A stretch of 64,000 nt of DNA from NCBI RefSeq assembly GCF_001656295.1, contig NZ_LXHE01000002.1:310001-374000 (forward strand). Direction: 5' to 3'. The position numbers and the translations under genes were made by a program. Numbering within the stretch: position 1 is the stretch's first letter; every line of letters starts with the position of its first letter. This document shows positions 9,528 through 18,298 of this stretch, piece by piece. Source of the stretch: Moraxella catarrhalis. Lineage in GTDB: Bacteria > Pseudomonadota > Gammaproteobacteria > Pseudomonadales > Moraxellaceae. The notes beneath the pieces are model-generated. The model was not told the DNA's origin and made no database searches. It saw only the letters and a program-made list of their open reading frames with translations.

Positions 9528-10562
9528 ATGAGTCAAAGCAATAAAGCAGCCAGCGGCGAGTCTAATGCCGTTGTTCGTACGGTCGCTGATACCGCTGAAA
9601 CAGCCAAAGAGGTTGCGACAGACGCAGCAAGGCTGACAAAAGATACCCTTGAGCATGGTGCCAATGATACTTTACAATTTTTGGGCGTACCAATTGATAT
9701 CAATACATTAACCCAGCTGGCAATTGACTTTTCGGGTCGTTTGGTATTGGCATTGCTGATTTTCTTTGTAGGTCAATGGATTGGTAAACGCATCGTTGGC
9801 GTTGCCAAACACATTATGGTAAAAAGCCGACTGGATCGCACGGCTGCCAACTTTTTGGGTAATTTATTATATGGTTTGATGTTGGTCACGGTGATTTTGG
9901 CATCCTTGAACAAATTGGGCGTCAATACCAACTCATTTGTTGCTGTCTTGGGTGCAGCAGGTGTTGCTATTGGTGTATCGCTCAAAGACCAGTTATCAAA
10001 CTTAGCGGCAGGTGTTTTGATTGTGATTTTTAGACCATTTGGGCGTGGTGATTTGGTTGAGATTGGCGGTAAACTTGGCACAGTACTTGATATTAGCTTG
10101 GTCAATACCCGTATTCGTACCGCCCATAATCACGAGATTATTATCCCAAATGGTGATATTATGACCTCTGCTAGTATCAATTATTCCTCCTTGCCAAATC
10201 GCCGTGTAGATGTCGAGGTGGGTATCGGTTATAATGCAGATATTCGAGCGGCACGCAAGGTAATGATTGGTCTTGCCGAAGCCCATCCAAATGTTTTGGA
10301 TGACCCAAAACCAACTGTCATTGTTACAGCATTGGCGGATAGCTCTGTGGATTTGGCGCTAAGAGTATGGACTAATAATGACGATTGGTTTATGACTCAA
10401 GCAGATTTGCTTGAGCAGGTGAAATATGCGTTTGATGAAGCGGGCATTGATATTCCCTTTCCTAATCGCACGGTACAGATTGAGGGGCTGCAGATGGATA
10501 AAGTTAAAACAATTTTTGAATCAAATGCTAAGCATCCTGAACCTAATTCATCCAACCCATAA
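9528..10562 (+). CDS. small-conductance mechanosensitive channel, MscS family
   Basis: About 344 residues. A hydrophilic N-terminus of some 60 residues is followed by three membrane segments. The third, pore-lining helix has the Gly/Ala-rich run V-L-G-A-A-G-V-A-I-G-V-S-L, then L-S-N-L-A-A-G, as in MscS. The cytoplasmic beta domain follows with P-F-G-R-G-D and I-I-P-N-G. It should open under membrane tension to release solutes during hypo-osmotic shock. An in-frame TTG at 9480 would lengthen the protein by 16 residues, but ATG 9528 has a purine-rich GGAAAAG just before it and is preferred. A strong hairpin terminator follows. The N-terminal extension is somewhat longer than in E. coli MscS. 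Confidence 0.93.
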   Translation: MSQSNKAASGESNAVVRTVADTAETAKEVATDAARLTKDTLEHGANDTLQFLGVPIDINTLTQLAIDFSGRLVLALLIFFVGQWIGKRIVGVAKHIMVKSRLDRTAANFLGNLLYGLMLVTVILASLNKLGVNTNSFVAVLGAAGVAIGVSLKDQLSNLAAGVLIVIFRPFGRGDLVEIGGKLGTVLDISLVNTRIRTAHNHEIIIPNGDIMTSASINYSSLPNRRVDVEVGIGYNADIRAARKVMIGLAEAHPNVLDDPKPTVIVTALADSSVDLALRVWTNNDDWFMTQADLLEQVKYAFDEAGIDIPFPNRTVQIEGLQMDKVKTIFESNAKHPEPNSSNP

Positions 10563-10596
10563 ACAGCCTAAGTAAATTTAATCAATCCATTGATTT

Positions 10597-10634
10597 AAGC
10601 CCTTTGTATCTATGATAATACAAAGGGCTTTTTA
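10597..10634 (+). terminator. bidirectional rho-independent terminator (mscS/tag)
   Basis: A 13-base perfect stem (arms 10597-10609 and 10618-10630) with an 8-base loop. A T run follows on the plus strand and the complementary arm starts with AA. It lies between the convergent mscS-type gene and tag; the tag stop codon falls in the tail. Confidence 0.85.
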
Positions 10635-11207
10635 GTGAAAATCACAATCAACCAAATGATCGTTTACCATACCAACTGCTTGCATAAAGGCATAGCAGGT
10701 CGTTGAACCAATAAACTTAAATCCTTGCTGTTTTAGGGCTTTTGCCAATCTTGCCGAAACTTCATTTTGGGTGGGTATGTCGGCAAGTGTTTTGGGGTGG
10801 TTGATGATGGGTTTGCCATCTGGTGTTGTCATCCCCCACAGATAGTCACTAAAACTTTGATGCTCTGTGATGGCAAGGTAGGCTTTGGCGTTATTGATGA
10901 TGGCGTTGATTTTACCAAGGTGGCGGATAATATCCGTATTTTGCATTAATGCCTCAATCTTAGCTTGATCGTACTGGGCAATTTTTATGGCATCGAACTC
11001 ATCAAAGGCACGATAATAATTATCACGCTTTTTTAAAATCGTAATCCAGCTTAAGCCTGATTGCATCGACTCTAGGCAAAGTTGAGCAAATAGCCTCTGA
11101 TCATCATAAATGGGCTTGCCCCACTCATGATCGTGGTAGCTAATGTAAAGTGGATCGGATAAGCACCAACTGCAGCGATTGGCTGTTTTTGCGATTGGAT
11201 TGTTCAT
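10632..11207 (-). CDS. tag: DNA-3-methyladenine glycosylase I
   Basis: About 191 residues, the usual length for Tag. The zinc-binding residues are in place: the N-terminal R-C-S-W-C and the C-terminal D-H-L-V-D-C-D-F-H. The family signature Y-H-D-H-E-W-G follows the first cysteine, and a helix-hairpin region with S-G-L-S-W is present. It excises 3-methyladenine from alkylated DNA in base-excision repair. The ATG at 11207 lies one base beyond the cysE stop codon, so translation is probably coupled. An in-frame start at 11225 would overlap cysE and is less likely. The pairing with cysE has no obvious functional meaning. Confidence 0.94.
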   Translation of the reverse strand: MNNPIAKTANRCSWCLSDPLYISYHDHEWGKPIYDDQRLFAQLCLESMQSGLSWITILKKRDNYYRAFDEFDAIKIAQYDQAKIEALMQNTDIIRHLGKINAIINNAKAYLAITEHQSFSDYLWGMTTPDGKPIINHPKTLADIPTQNEVSARLAKALKQQGFKFIGSTTCYAFMQAVGMVNDHLVDCDFH

Positions 11208-11208
11208 A

Positions 11209-12015
11209 TCAAATGTGATAATCAAGCTCTAAGCCTTCGCCATCAAAAACATCTAAATCATCTTTGCACAGTGATTTTATGCCTTGGGGGTTGAAATTTG
11301 GATCTAGTTTTTTGACTGCGGCGGTGAGTTCACAGATTTGCTTATCACGCTCTTGGATATGTGCCAATAAAGCTGCAATACTTGATGCAACAGGGTCTTT
11401 GGAATCAGGTTTTAAGCCATAAGCGTTAAACAGCTCCTCGGATTGTGCGTGATGTTTGGTGGATATTTGTTCTTGTTTGTGCTTGACGACCATGCGGGCG
11501 GCACTACCAACCATCGTGGCACCAGCTGGCACTGTCTTTACGACAACAGCATTTGAGCCAATCTTGGCATCATCACCAACACGAAAGCCACCCAAAATCT
11601 TAGCACCTGCACCAACAACCACATTGTTGCCAAGGGTCGGATGGCGTTTGGCGCCTTTTTCCCAAGAGACGCCACCTAAAGTGACACCGTGATACAAAGT
11701 GACATCATCACCAATTTCGGCAGTCTCGCCAATAACGACGCCCATGCCATGATCAATAAAAAAACGCTTACCGATCTTAGCAGCAGGGTGAATTTCAATG
11801 CCTGTTGTGCAGCGACTAAAATGAGAAAGTGCTCTGGCCATAAACTTATGGTCCAAATTCCACAAGTAGTGTGCCCCTCGGTGCATGATACGCGCATGAA
11901 TACCAGGATAGGTTAAAAGCACTTCCATCTGACTGCGTGCAGCAGGGTCTCGTGCAAGCACAGCCTTAACATCATCTTTGATGGCATTTTTTAATTTAAA
12001 TAGTTTTTTTAGCAT
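11209..12015 (-). CDS. cysE: serine O-acetyltransferase
   Basis: A 268-residue serine acetyltransferase with the left-handed beta-helix hexapeptide repeats in the middle ([26 protein letters not shown]) and the active-site stretch F-I-D-H-G-M-G. It makes O-acetylserine from serine and acetyl-CoA, the first step of cysteine synthesis. About 60 residues after the hexapeptide domain form a hydrophilic tail with K-Q-E-Q and E-R-D-K-Q helical segments, longer than in E. coli CysE. The short N-terminal domain before the helix resembles the EpsC/NifP type. It heads a two-gene unit with tag. The regulator CysB is encoded elsewhere in this window (48319-49263). Confidence 0.93.
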   Translation of the reverse strand: MLKKLFKLKNAIKDDVKAVLARDPAARSQMEVLLTYPGIHARIMHRGAHYLWNLDHKFMARALSHFSRCTTGIEIHPAAKIGKRFFIDHGMGVVIGETAEIGDDVTLYHGVTLGGVSWEKGAKRHPTLGNNVVVGAGAKILGGFRVGDDAKIGSNAVVVKTVPAGATMVGSAARMVVKHKQEQISTKHHAQSEELFNAYGLKPDSKDPVASSIAALLAHIQERDKQICELTAAVKKLDPNFNPQGIKSLCKDDLDVFDGEGLELDYHI

Positions 12016-12115
12016 GTATTTTTCCTAAAATTTCTGTCATCATATCGCTCAATGTGAGATTTATCAAGTCAATCTTGGCATATTGATATGATTGAATATG
12101 AGCAATCACGCCAAC

Positions 12116-13000
12116 CTAGGGCAAACTTTTATTAATCTTAGCAATCAAAGCACGGACTAAGGCGTATTCTTTTTGGTCGAGCTGTAAGCGGCTATTCAAT
12201 CGAGATAAGCGATTTGGTAGGTGCTTAAGATCATCGTCGTGTGCAAGATTGAGCCGTTGCATTAATGCGATGAGCGCACTTTCAAGATTGGCTGCCTGTG
12301 CTTGAGTGATCGCAGGCTCATCCCAGTCGCTGCGTATGTGTATGGGCAGCGAGTGATCCTCTTGCTGCACGCCTTGTGTCTGCTTGGTGCTGATAAGAGG
12401 GGATGATGTCAGCGTACTGGCAAATTGATCAAAAAAGTTAGCCGTGATGACTTGTATGGCACTGGCAACATTAAGTACAGGATAGTCTGGATTGGCAGGA
12501 ATCTGAATGTGATAATCAGCCAATGACAGCTCTTCATTGGTCAAGCCTCGGTCTTCACGCCCAAATAAAATGGCAATTTTAGGTAAGGCATTGACCGAAT
12601 CATCAGATGATTGAGCTTTATCAGCCAAAGATGGCGCTAAATCACTTGTCGGATCAGTCTTTGATAATTGCTTAAGTGCAACTTGTGCCGCCATACTTGG
12701 GGTGAGTACAGGTCTAGGCATTTGGCGTGAGCGAGCACTGGCCGCAAAAATAAGCGTACAGTCATCAATAGCATCTTTAAGGTCTTTTGTGATGCAAGTT
12801 TTATCCAGTAATGCGCCTGCGCCTGCGGCATTGGCATAACTGCTGTCATCAATCGGCAGACGCGGATTGACAACTACCAAATCGTCCAATCCCATGGTAT
12901 GAAGTGCACGTGCCGCCGAGCCGATATTGGCAGGCAAGGTAGTGCCAATCATCACGATACGAATGCGTGATAGCCAAGATTTGAGTAAATTGTTCGTCAT
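12116..13000 (-). CDS. trmJ: tRNA (cytidine/uridine-2'-O)-methyltransferase TrmJ-type
   Basis: A 294-residue SPOUT-class RNA methyltransferase. The N-terminus has the strand R-I-V-M-I-G-T-T followed by N-I-G-S-A-A-R-A. The knot region has I-L-F-G-R-E-D-R-G-L-T-N-E-E-L and P-V-L-N-V-A-S-A, typical of the TrmH/TrmJ group. A long acidic, low-complexity insert (about residues 115-140) lies before the knot. It should 2'-O-methylate position 32 of tRNAs using AdoMet. Its ATG shares a base with the dnaE stop codon (TAATG), so the two genes are translationally coupled. The C-terminal helical region, with A-L-I-A-L-M-Q-R, fits TrmJ dimer proteins. Confidence 0.88.
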   Translation of the reverse strand: MTNNLLKSWLSRIRIVMIGTTLPANIGSAARALHTMGLDDLVVVNPRLPIDDSSYANAAGAGALLDKTCITKDLKDAIDDCTLIFAASARSRQMPRPVLTPSMAAQVALKQLSKTDPTSDLAPSLADKAQSSDDSVNALPKIAILFGREDRGLTNEELSLADYHIQIPANPDYPVLNVASAIQVITANFFDQFASTLTSSPLISTKQTQGVQQEDHSLPIHIRSDWDEPAITQAQAANLESALIALMQRLNLAHDDDLKHLPNRLSRLNSRLQLDQKEYALVRALIAKINKSLP

Positions 13001-16000
13001 TAGCGGAACACCAAATGATCATCAGTGAGATGATTTTTTAATTGAGCGATGTTTTGGTCGCTGGGGTATAGTCGCAATCGGTCATTGGTTTGGACGCGCG
13101 CAACACTGCATTCATCATATAAATACAGTGATAAAGGTACGCACAAATCGCCTACTTGACCGATATCCATAGCGTCATCATGCTCTGAATTTGGGTAGGA
13201 GCCCCGTTTGATGACTTCAGGCGGCGGGCTATTTTCTTTGATCACGCTCAAAATCCCCGCAAGCGCTTGGGTGTCATCACAAGCAAGCTTAAGATGGATT
13301 TCCTTAAGTCTGCGAATCCGCGCGGTTTCGATGGACTCAATGTGATGTAGGCGAGTAAAAATCCGACCATCATCACTTTCACGGACACCGATTTTGGCGA
13401 TGACGATATTAGCGATGGTCATATTTGCACGCTCACCTTTGGTATATAAAGGTTCATACTCTTCATCAATGCCAGGCACGCGTTTACCTGCGGTCAAAAC
13501 ATCTTTAAATTTATTAAAAGTTTCGCCATAACAGCTCATCTCAATGCGACCTTTACCATCGTCAAGCTTCACGACAATGCGCTCCCCAAAAAACGCCACA
13601 TCATAGATCAAGCCTGCAATCCATGCAAAGCCTTTGCCGGTATCTTTTAGATCAATGACACTCTTGACGGTGGTGTATAAGGGTAGCTCACTGCGATACT
13701 CATCCAAAGGATGACCCGTCAAATACAGTCCAAGTGTGGCTTGTTCATAGCGTAAGCGATCTTGGGGCTGCCAGTAGACATCCTCAACTGGTGGTGCAAC
13801 AAACAGCGCATCATCAACATCTGCAAATAAATCCATCGTCCCGGACAGTTGATTTTGGCGGTTTTGGTCAGCTGCTGCCATCGCTTCGGGGAGCTGTCGC
13901 CATAAGCCGCGGCGAATTTGGTAGCTTTGATCTGACTGATCGGTGATATAATGTGGTTTTAAGGTTTCGGCTAAAATATCAAAACAGCCCGCTTTGATGA
14001 GTGCTTCTAGTGAGCGCTTGCCCACTTTTTTGATGTCAACGCGATTACAAAAATCATATAAATCCTTAAAAGGACCGTCCTTGCGTGCAGCGACAATGCT
14101 ATTAACCGCCTCTTCACCGACGCCCTTGACAGCGCCAAGCCCATAAACAATCGTCTTGGCGTCCCTGACTACAAATTTCCACTGGCTGTGATTGACACTG
14201 GGTGGGATGATAGTTAGCCCAAAATTATCCCGACAATCCGACAACAAAAAAACCACCTGGTCGGTATCATCCATTTCGGATGTCAAGACCGCTGCCATAA
14301 ATTCAGCTGGATAATAATGCTTTAGGTAAGCAGTCTGATAAGCAAGCACACCATAGGCTGCCGAATGTGATTTATTAAACCCGTAGCCGGCAAATTTTTC
14401 AACCAAATCAAAAATCTGCGCCGCCAAGCTGCCATCGATATTCTGTCCAATCGCTCCATCAACAAAAGTACTACGCTGCTTGGCCATCTCTTCGGGTTTT
14501 TTCTTACCCATGGCACGCCTTAGCATATCTGCACCACCTAAGGTATAACCTGCTAAGACCTGCGCGATCTGCATGACTTGCTCTTGATAGACGATGACCC
14601 CATAGGTTGATTCAAGGGGTGGCTGTAGCAGCTCATGCTGAAATTGAGGATGGGGATAAGCCACTTCTTGAATACCATGCTTTCTGTCGATAAAATCAGA
14701 TACCATGCCCGACTCAAGTGGGCCGGGTCGATATAAAGCACACATGGCGATGACATCTTCGATATTTGAGGGCTTAAGCTGTGCTAAGTATTTTTTCATG
14801 CCGCTACTTTCTAGCTGAAATACCGCACTGGTTTTGGCTTCTTGGAGCACTGAGGTATATACATCAGCATCATCGAGTGGCAAGGTTTCTAAATCAATTG
14901 GGGATTGACCTTGGGCTTGGCGAGTTTGATTGATGTTATCGACCGCGGCTTGAAGTACGGTCAAATTTCGAAGTCCTAAGAAGTCAAATTTTACCAAGCC
15001 GACAGCTTCGACATCGTCCTTATCATATTGGCTGACAGGATGACCTTCACTATCACAATAGATGGCTGAAAAGTCACTGATACGATTCGGGGCGATGAGT
15101 ACGCCGCCTGCGTGCTTACCGACATTACGCGTCAGACCTTCAAGTTTTTTGGCCATCTCCCAAATCTCAAGTGCCAGCTCATGATCTGGCGCATCTGGAT
15201 TGGTGAGCAGCTCTTTGAGCTGCGGCTCTTGATCGAAGGCATCTTCAAGCTTAATGCCAGGTGTTTTTGGAATCATCTTTGAGATGCGATCACCCAAGCC
15301 AAAAGGCTTGCCCTGAACACGCGTGACATCGCGAACCACAGCACGCGCCGCCATCGTACCAAAGGTGATGATCTGACTGACCGCTTGACGACCATACGCC
15401 TGCGCCACGTAGTCGATCACGCGGTCACGCCCTTCAATACAAAAATCGATATCAAAGTCAGGCATCGAGACGCGCTCAGGATTTAAGAATCGCTCAAATA
15501 ACAAATCATAGCTCAAAGGGTCAAGATCAGTAATATTAAGCGAATAAGCAACCAAAGAGCCTGCACCTGAGCCACGACCAGGACCGACAGGTACACCATT
15601 GGCTTTTGCCCAGCGGATAAAGTCCATCACGATTAAAAAATAGCCAGGAAAACCCATCTTAAGAATGATATCAAGCTCATAGTCAAGCCGTTCATCATAA
15701 GGTTTGCGTACCTGATCCCAATCGTCACCTCTTTCCTCAACGGGATAGAGCTTCTCAAGCCGTCTGTTTAAGCCATCAGCGGACACTTTCTTAAAAAAAG
15801 TCTCAATGGTCTCACCTTTTGGGATAGGAAAATCGGGCAGAACATTAATCCCAAGTGTGATCGTTACATTACATCGGCTGGCGAGTAGGCGTGTATTTTC
15901 AATGGCTTGGGGCAAATCAGCAAACAGCTCGGCCATCTGCTTTTGGCTTTTGAAATATTGAAGTTCGGTGTATTCTCTTGGGCGTCTGTCATCTGCTAAG

Positions 16001-16725
16001 GTATAGCCATTTGCGATACACACACGAGCTTCATGTGCATCAAAGTCTGTACTGACGGTATTATTTTTGTCATTTGTCTCAGTTGGGCTTGCGTGAATAA
16101 AGCGTACATCATTATGTGCAATGATAGCAATGCCAAGTTTGACCGCTTGAATGATGGCACTTTCATTAAACTTATCATCGCTGGCTTTGACGCGGCGAAT
16201 GCCAATGTAGAGCCTATCGCCAAAAATATTTTGCCATGTTTGTAAAATAGGTAGGGCATTGTCAGGGTTATGGCTAAGTAAAGGCTGAGCGATCTCTGAG
16301 CGATGTGTCAAGATGGCGATCAATCCATCAGAGCGTTCCGCCAAAGCCGCTTTGGTGATGACGGGTGTTTCAAACTCTACCGAACCATGATTATTCATTG
16401 GGCGGTTGGTATAAGCGTCCGAAATCAGGCGCATCAGATTTTGGTAGCCATCATTATTCATCGCATACAAGATGACGCTGTGGCGCGCATCGGCAGCATC
16501 TTTATCACTATGCTCGCCGACCACCACCTCAGCCCCAATGATTGGCTTAATGCCAGCGCCGATACACGCTTTATAAAATTTCACCGTCGCAAACATATTA
16601 TTCCAGTCAGCCAAAGCAAGCGTATCTTGACCATCAGCGACGGCGGCTTTGACCAGGTCTTTGATGCGGACGATTGAGTCTACGATGGCGTATTCGCTAC
16701 GAATACCTAAATGTACAAAGGACAT
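13000..16725 (-). CDS. dnaE: DNA polymerase III alpha subunit
   Basis: A 1241-residue C-family replicative polymerase subunit. It has the N-terminal PHP domain, the palm with the aspartate pair in P-D-F-D-I-D-F and the third acidic site in K-F-D-F-L-G-L, the G-P-G-R-G-S-G-A-G-S motif, tandem helix-hairpin-helix elements (V-K-G-V-G-E-E) and a C-terminal OB fold. It is about 80 residues longer than the E. coli subunit. Visible extra segments include one in the PHP region around residues 210-230, rich in Asn, Thr and Asp. It is the catalytic core of chromosome replication. The downstream trmJ gene is coupled to it; a 42-codon gene lies 32 bases upstream. Confidence 0.98.
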   Translation of the reverse strand: MSFVHLGIRSEYAIVDSIVRIKDLVKAAVADGQDTLALADWNNMFATVKFYKACIGAGIKPIIGAEVVVGEHSDKDAADARHSVILYAMNNDGYQNLMRLISDAYTNRPMNNHGSVEFETPVITKAALAERSDGLIAILTHRSEIAQPLLSHNPDNALPILQTWQNIFGDRLYIGIRRVKASDDKFNESAIIQAVKLGIAIIAHNDVRFIHASPTETNDKNNTVSTDFDAHEARVCIANGYTLADDRRPREYTELQYFKSQKQMAELFADLPQAIENTRLLASRCNVTITLGINVLPDFPIPKGETIETFFKKVSADGLNRRLEKLYPVEERGDDWDQVRKPYDERLDYELDIILKMGFPGYFLIVMDFIRWAKANGVPVGPGRGSGAGSLVAYSLNITDLDPLSYDLLFERFLNPERVSMPDFDIDFCIEGRDRVIDYVAQAYGRQAVSQIITFGTMAARAVVRDVTRVQGKPFGLGDRISKMIPKTPGIKLEDAFDQEPQLKELLTNPDAPDHELALEIWEMAKKLEGLTRNVGKHAGGVLIAPNRISDFSAIYCDSEGHPVSQYDKDDVEAVGLVKFDFLGLRNLTVLQAAVDNINQTRQAQGQSPIDLETLPLDDADVYTSVLQEAKTSAVFQLESSGMKKYLAQLKPSNIEDVIAMCALYRPGPLESGMVSDFIDRKHGIQEVAYPHPQFQHELLQPPLESTYGVIVYQEQVMQIAQVLAGYTLGGADMLRRAMGKKKPEEMAKQRSTFVDGAIGQNIDGSLAAQIFDLVEKFAGYGFNKSHSAAYGVLAYQTAYLKHYYPAEFMAAVLTSEMDDTDQVVFLLSDCRDNFGLTIIPPSVNHSQWKFVVRDAKTIVYGLGAVKGVGEEAVNSIVAARKDGPFKDLYDFCNRVDIKKVGKRSLEALIKAGCFDILAETLKPHYITDQSDQSYQIRRGLWRQLPEAMAAADQNRQNQLSGTMDLFADVDDALFVAPPVEDVYWQPQDRLRYEQATLGLYLTGHPLDEYRSELPLYTTVKSVIDLKDTGKGFAWIAGLIYDVAFFGERIVVKLDDGKGRIEMSCYGETFNKFKDVLTAGKRVPGIDEEYEPLYTKGERANMTIANIVIAKIGVRESDDGRIFTRLHHIESIETARIRRLKEIHLKLACDDTQALAGILSVIKENSPPPEVIKRGSYPNSEHDDAMDIGQVGDLCVPLSLYLYDECSVARVQTNDRLRLYPSDQNIAQLKNHLTDDHLVFR

Positions 16726-16757
16726 AATCTTCTAATTTTGAGTTAAGCTGACTGTGC

Positions 16758-16886
16758 CTAAAACACAGAAACCACAGGAATGGGATTGATATTGTCTGAA
16801 TGATGATTTTGGAATTGACCAAACACATATGCACCAATCAACAAAAGAATCATAAATAGCATCAGCATACGAATGACGCTTAACAT
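16758..16886 (-). CDS. small single-pass membrane protein, 42 residues (unrecognised)
   Basis: An open frame of 42 codons in the interval between roxA and dnaE, on their strand. It begins M-L-S-V-I-R-M-L-M-L and continues with an uninterrupted hydrophobic stretch (about residues 4-23, rich in Leu, Met and Ile), then a short polar tail containing Q-N-H-H-S-D-N and ending V-V-S-V-F. One membrane helix is predicted with the polar C-terminal half outside it. It stops 32 bases before dnaE and starts 20 bases after roxA, so it would be co-transcribed. No good Shine-Dalgarno is seen. I do not recognise the family. The clean hydrophobic segment favours a real gene, but a chance frame remains possible. 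Confidence 0.5.
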   Translation of the reverse strand: MLSVIRMLMLFMILLLIGAYVFGQFQNHHSDNINPIPVVSVF

Positions 16887-16888
16887 AA

Positions 16889-16920
16889 TATTAAACCAAA
16901 ATCATATTAAACCAAAATCA
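16889..16920. repeat. perfect 16-bp tandem duplication at the roxA 3' end
   Basis: Two identical adjacent 16-base units occupy 16889-16904 and 16905-16920. The unit carries the last codons and stop codon of roxA, so the duplication repeats the end of the gene between roxA and the small downstream gene and sets the spacing before the latter's ATG. Confidence 0.9.
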
Positions 16921-18052
16921 GCCAATTATCATTAAGCCACTGGCTAAGCCAAGGTAGATTTTGTAAATTGGCGTCTTCGGCAGTAATGGCATCACCGTGA
17001 ATCAAATGCTTAAGATATGCTCGTTCATCATCTGACAAGTCAACTTTTTCGCCATTGATATACCACACATCACGCACATGGACAAAGCGGCAGGCAGGGT
17101 TTAATACCAAGCACTCACCATCTTCAAGGCGAGTTTTGAGTGTATCAGCGTCAAGCTCATCTTCAAACGCAAGTAATTCATACTGGCGTTGACTGACCAG
17201 CTCGCCGATGGCATCTGTCAATAACGCATCGCCTTCTTTGGAATTTAGCAGGGTAATTAGCTTATCTTTGAGTGCTTGAATGCTATCTTGGCTAAGCTCA
17301 TAGGCATCTGGCTGGTCAGCTTGCGGTAAGGTTAGGACATGAAACAGATTGGCGTGATTGGTGGCGACATCTGCCAGCTCGTCCATAATTTGCACAAGAT
17401 TGGGTCTGCGAAAACCAAATGAAAATGTCAAGCAATCATTCATCGCAATCCCATGATGGCTAAGCCTTGGCGGTACATAAAGCACATCACCTGCTTGCAA
17501 GACTTCATCAAAAATAATCTCACCCATGTCATCTAAAAGGCGTATTGGTTGATTAGGCACAAAAGGGGTATCGGCAGTACACATTTTGCCCAACTGCCAT
17601 CGACGCGCACCATAACCTTGGGCAAGAAATACATCATATTCATCATAATGTGCACCCACCGAACCGCCTTTTGGAGCAACAGATACCATGATATCATCTT
17701 GTTGCCATTTGGGAATAAAATCAAAATGCGACCAAAGCTCACCAAGCTCAGGCGACCATTGCTCAAGATTTTGTACCAAGATTGTCCAAAGCTTGGGGGC
17801 TTGATGGATATCGTCCTCATCAAGTGGTGCAGATTTTAGCGACCATTGATTGATATTTTTATCACTTTGGCTGATCAATCGAGCAGACACGCCTTCTTCA
17901 AGTGCCAAACCAAGTATATCTTCAGGCTCAAACATCCCTATCAAGTCAGGCAAACCTCCCTTAATTAGCAGCGGCTTTTTTTGCCAATATTCTGCCAAAA
18001 AAGTCTTATGGCTCATGCCTTTGGGTAGGCAAAATCTTATAGTATCGGTCAT
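16907..18052 (-). CDS. roxA: 50S ribosomal protein L16 3-hydroxylase, JmjC/cupin oxygenase
   Basis: About 381 residues, matching the YcfD/RoxA ribosomal oxygenases. The JmjC-like fold shows the iron ligands H-Y-D (in G-A-H-Y-D-E-Y-D-V-F-L) and a later histidine in P-P-R-L-S-H-H-G, followed by the conserved F-S-F-G-F-R. The N-terminus has the family's F-L-A-E-Y-W-Q-K-K-P-L segment. It is a 2-oxoglutarate and Fe(II)-dependent enzyme that hydroxylates an arginine of ribosomal protein L16. The start at 18052 gives M-T-D-T-I; a longer frame to 18148 would add 32 residues unlike the family. It is divergent from prmB, another ribosomal-protein modifier. Confidence 0.9.
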   Translation of the reverse strand: MTDTIRFCLPKGMSHKTFLAEYWQKKPLLIKGGLPDLIGMFEPEDILGLALEEGVSARLISQSDKNINQWSLKSAPLDEDDIHQAPKLWTILVQNLEQWSPELGELWSHFDFIPKWQQDDIMVSVAPKGGSVGAHYDEYDVFLAQGYGARRWQLGKMCTADTPFVPNQPIRLLDDMGEIIFDEVLQAGDVLYVPPRLSHHGIAMNDCLTFSFGFRRPNLVQIMDELADVATNHANLFHVLTLPQADQPDAYELSQDSIQALKDKLITLLNSKEGDALLTDAIGELVSQRQYELLAFEDELDADTLKTRLEDGECLVLNPACRFVHVRDVWYINGEKVDLSDDERAYLKHLIHGDAITAEDANLQNLPWLSQWLNDNWLILV

Positions 18053-18298
18053 GATGGTCTCAAAATTAATCAAAAAATGCGATAAAATTTGGCATACTTT
18101 ATGCTTAATATAAACCTTTAGTTTAACAATTTTTTGGTTTAAAACCAATCACATTCACCAAATTTTAGTATTTTTGTGGTTTTTATTGAATAAGATTGTA
18201 CCAAGATTTTGGTTGGTATGATGAAAACAGTGGCAAATTTGTGCTAAGTTGATTATAATAAATAGCACTGTGACAGGGCATGACGAAAAGGCAGCTTG

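Noticed and set aside
18053-18148. N-terminal extension of roxA by 32 residues
   Set aside because: The added residues do not resemble the family, and the start at 18052 matches it.
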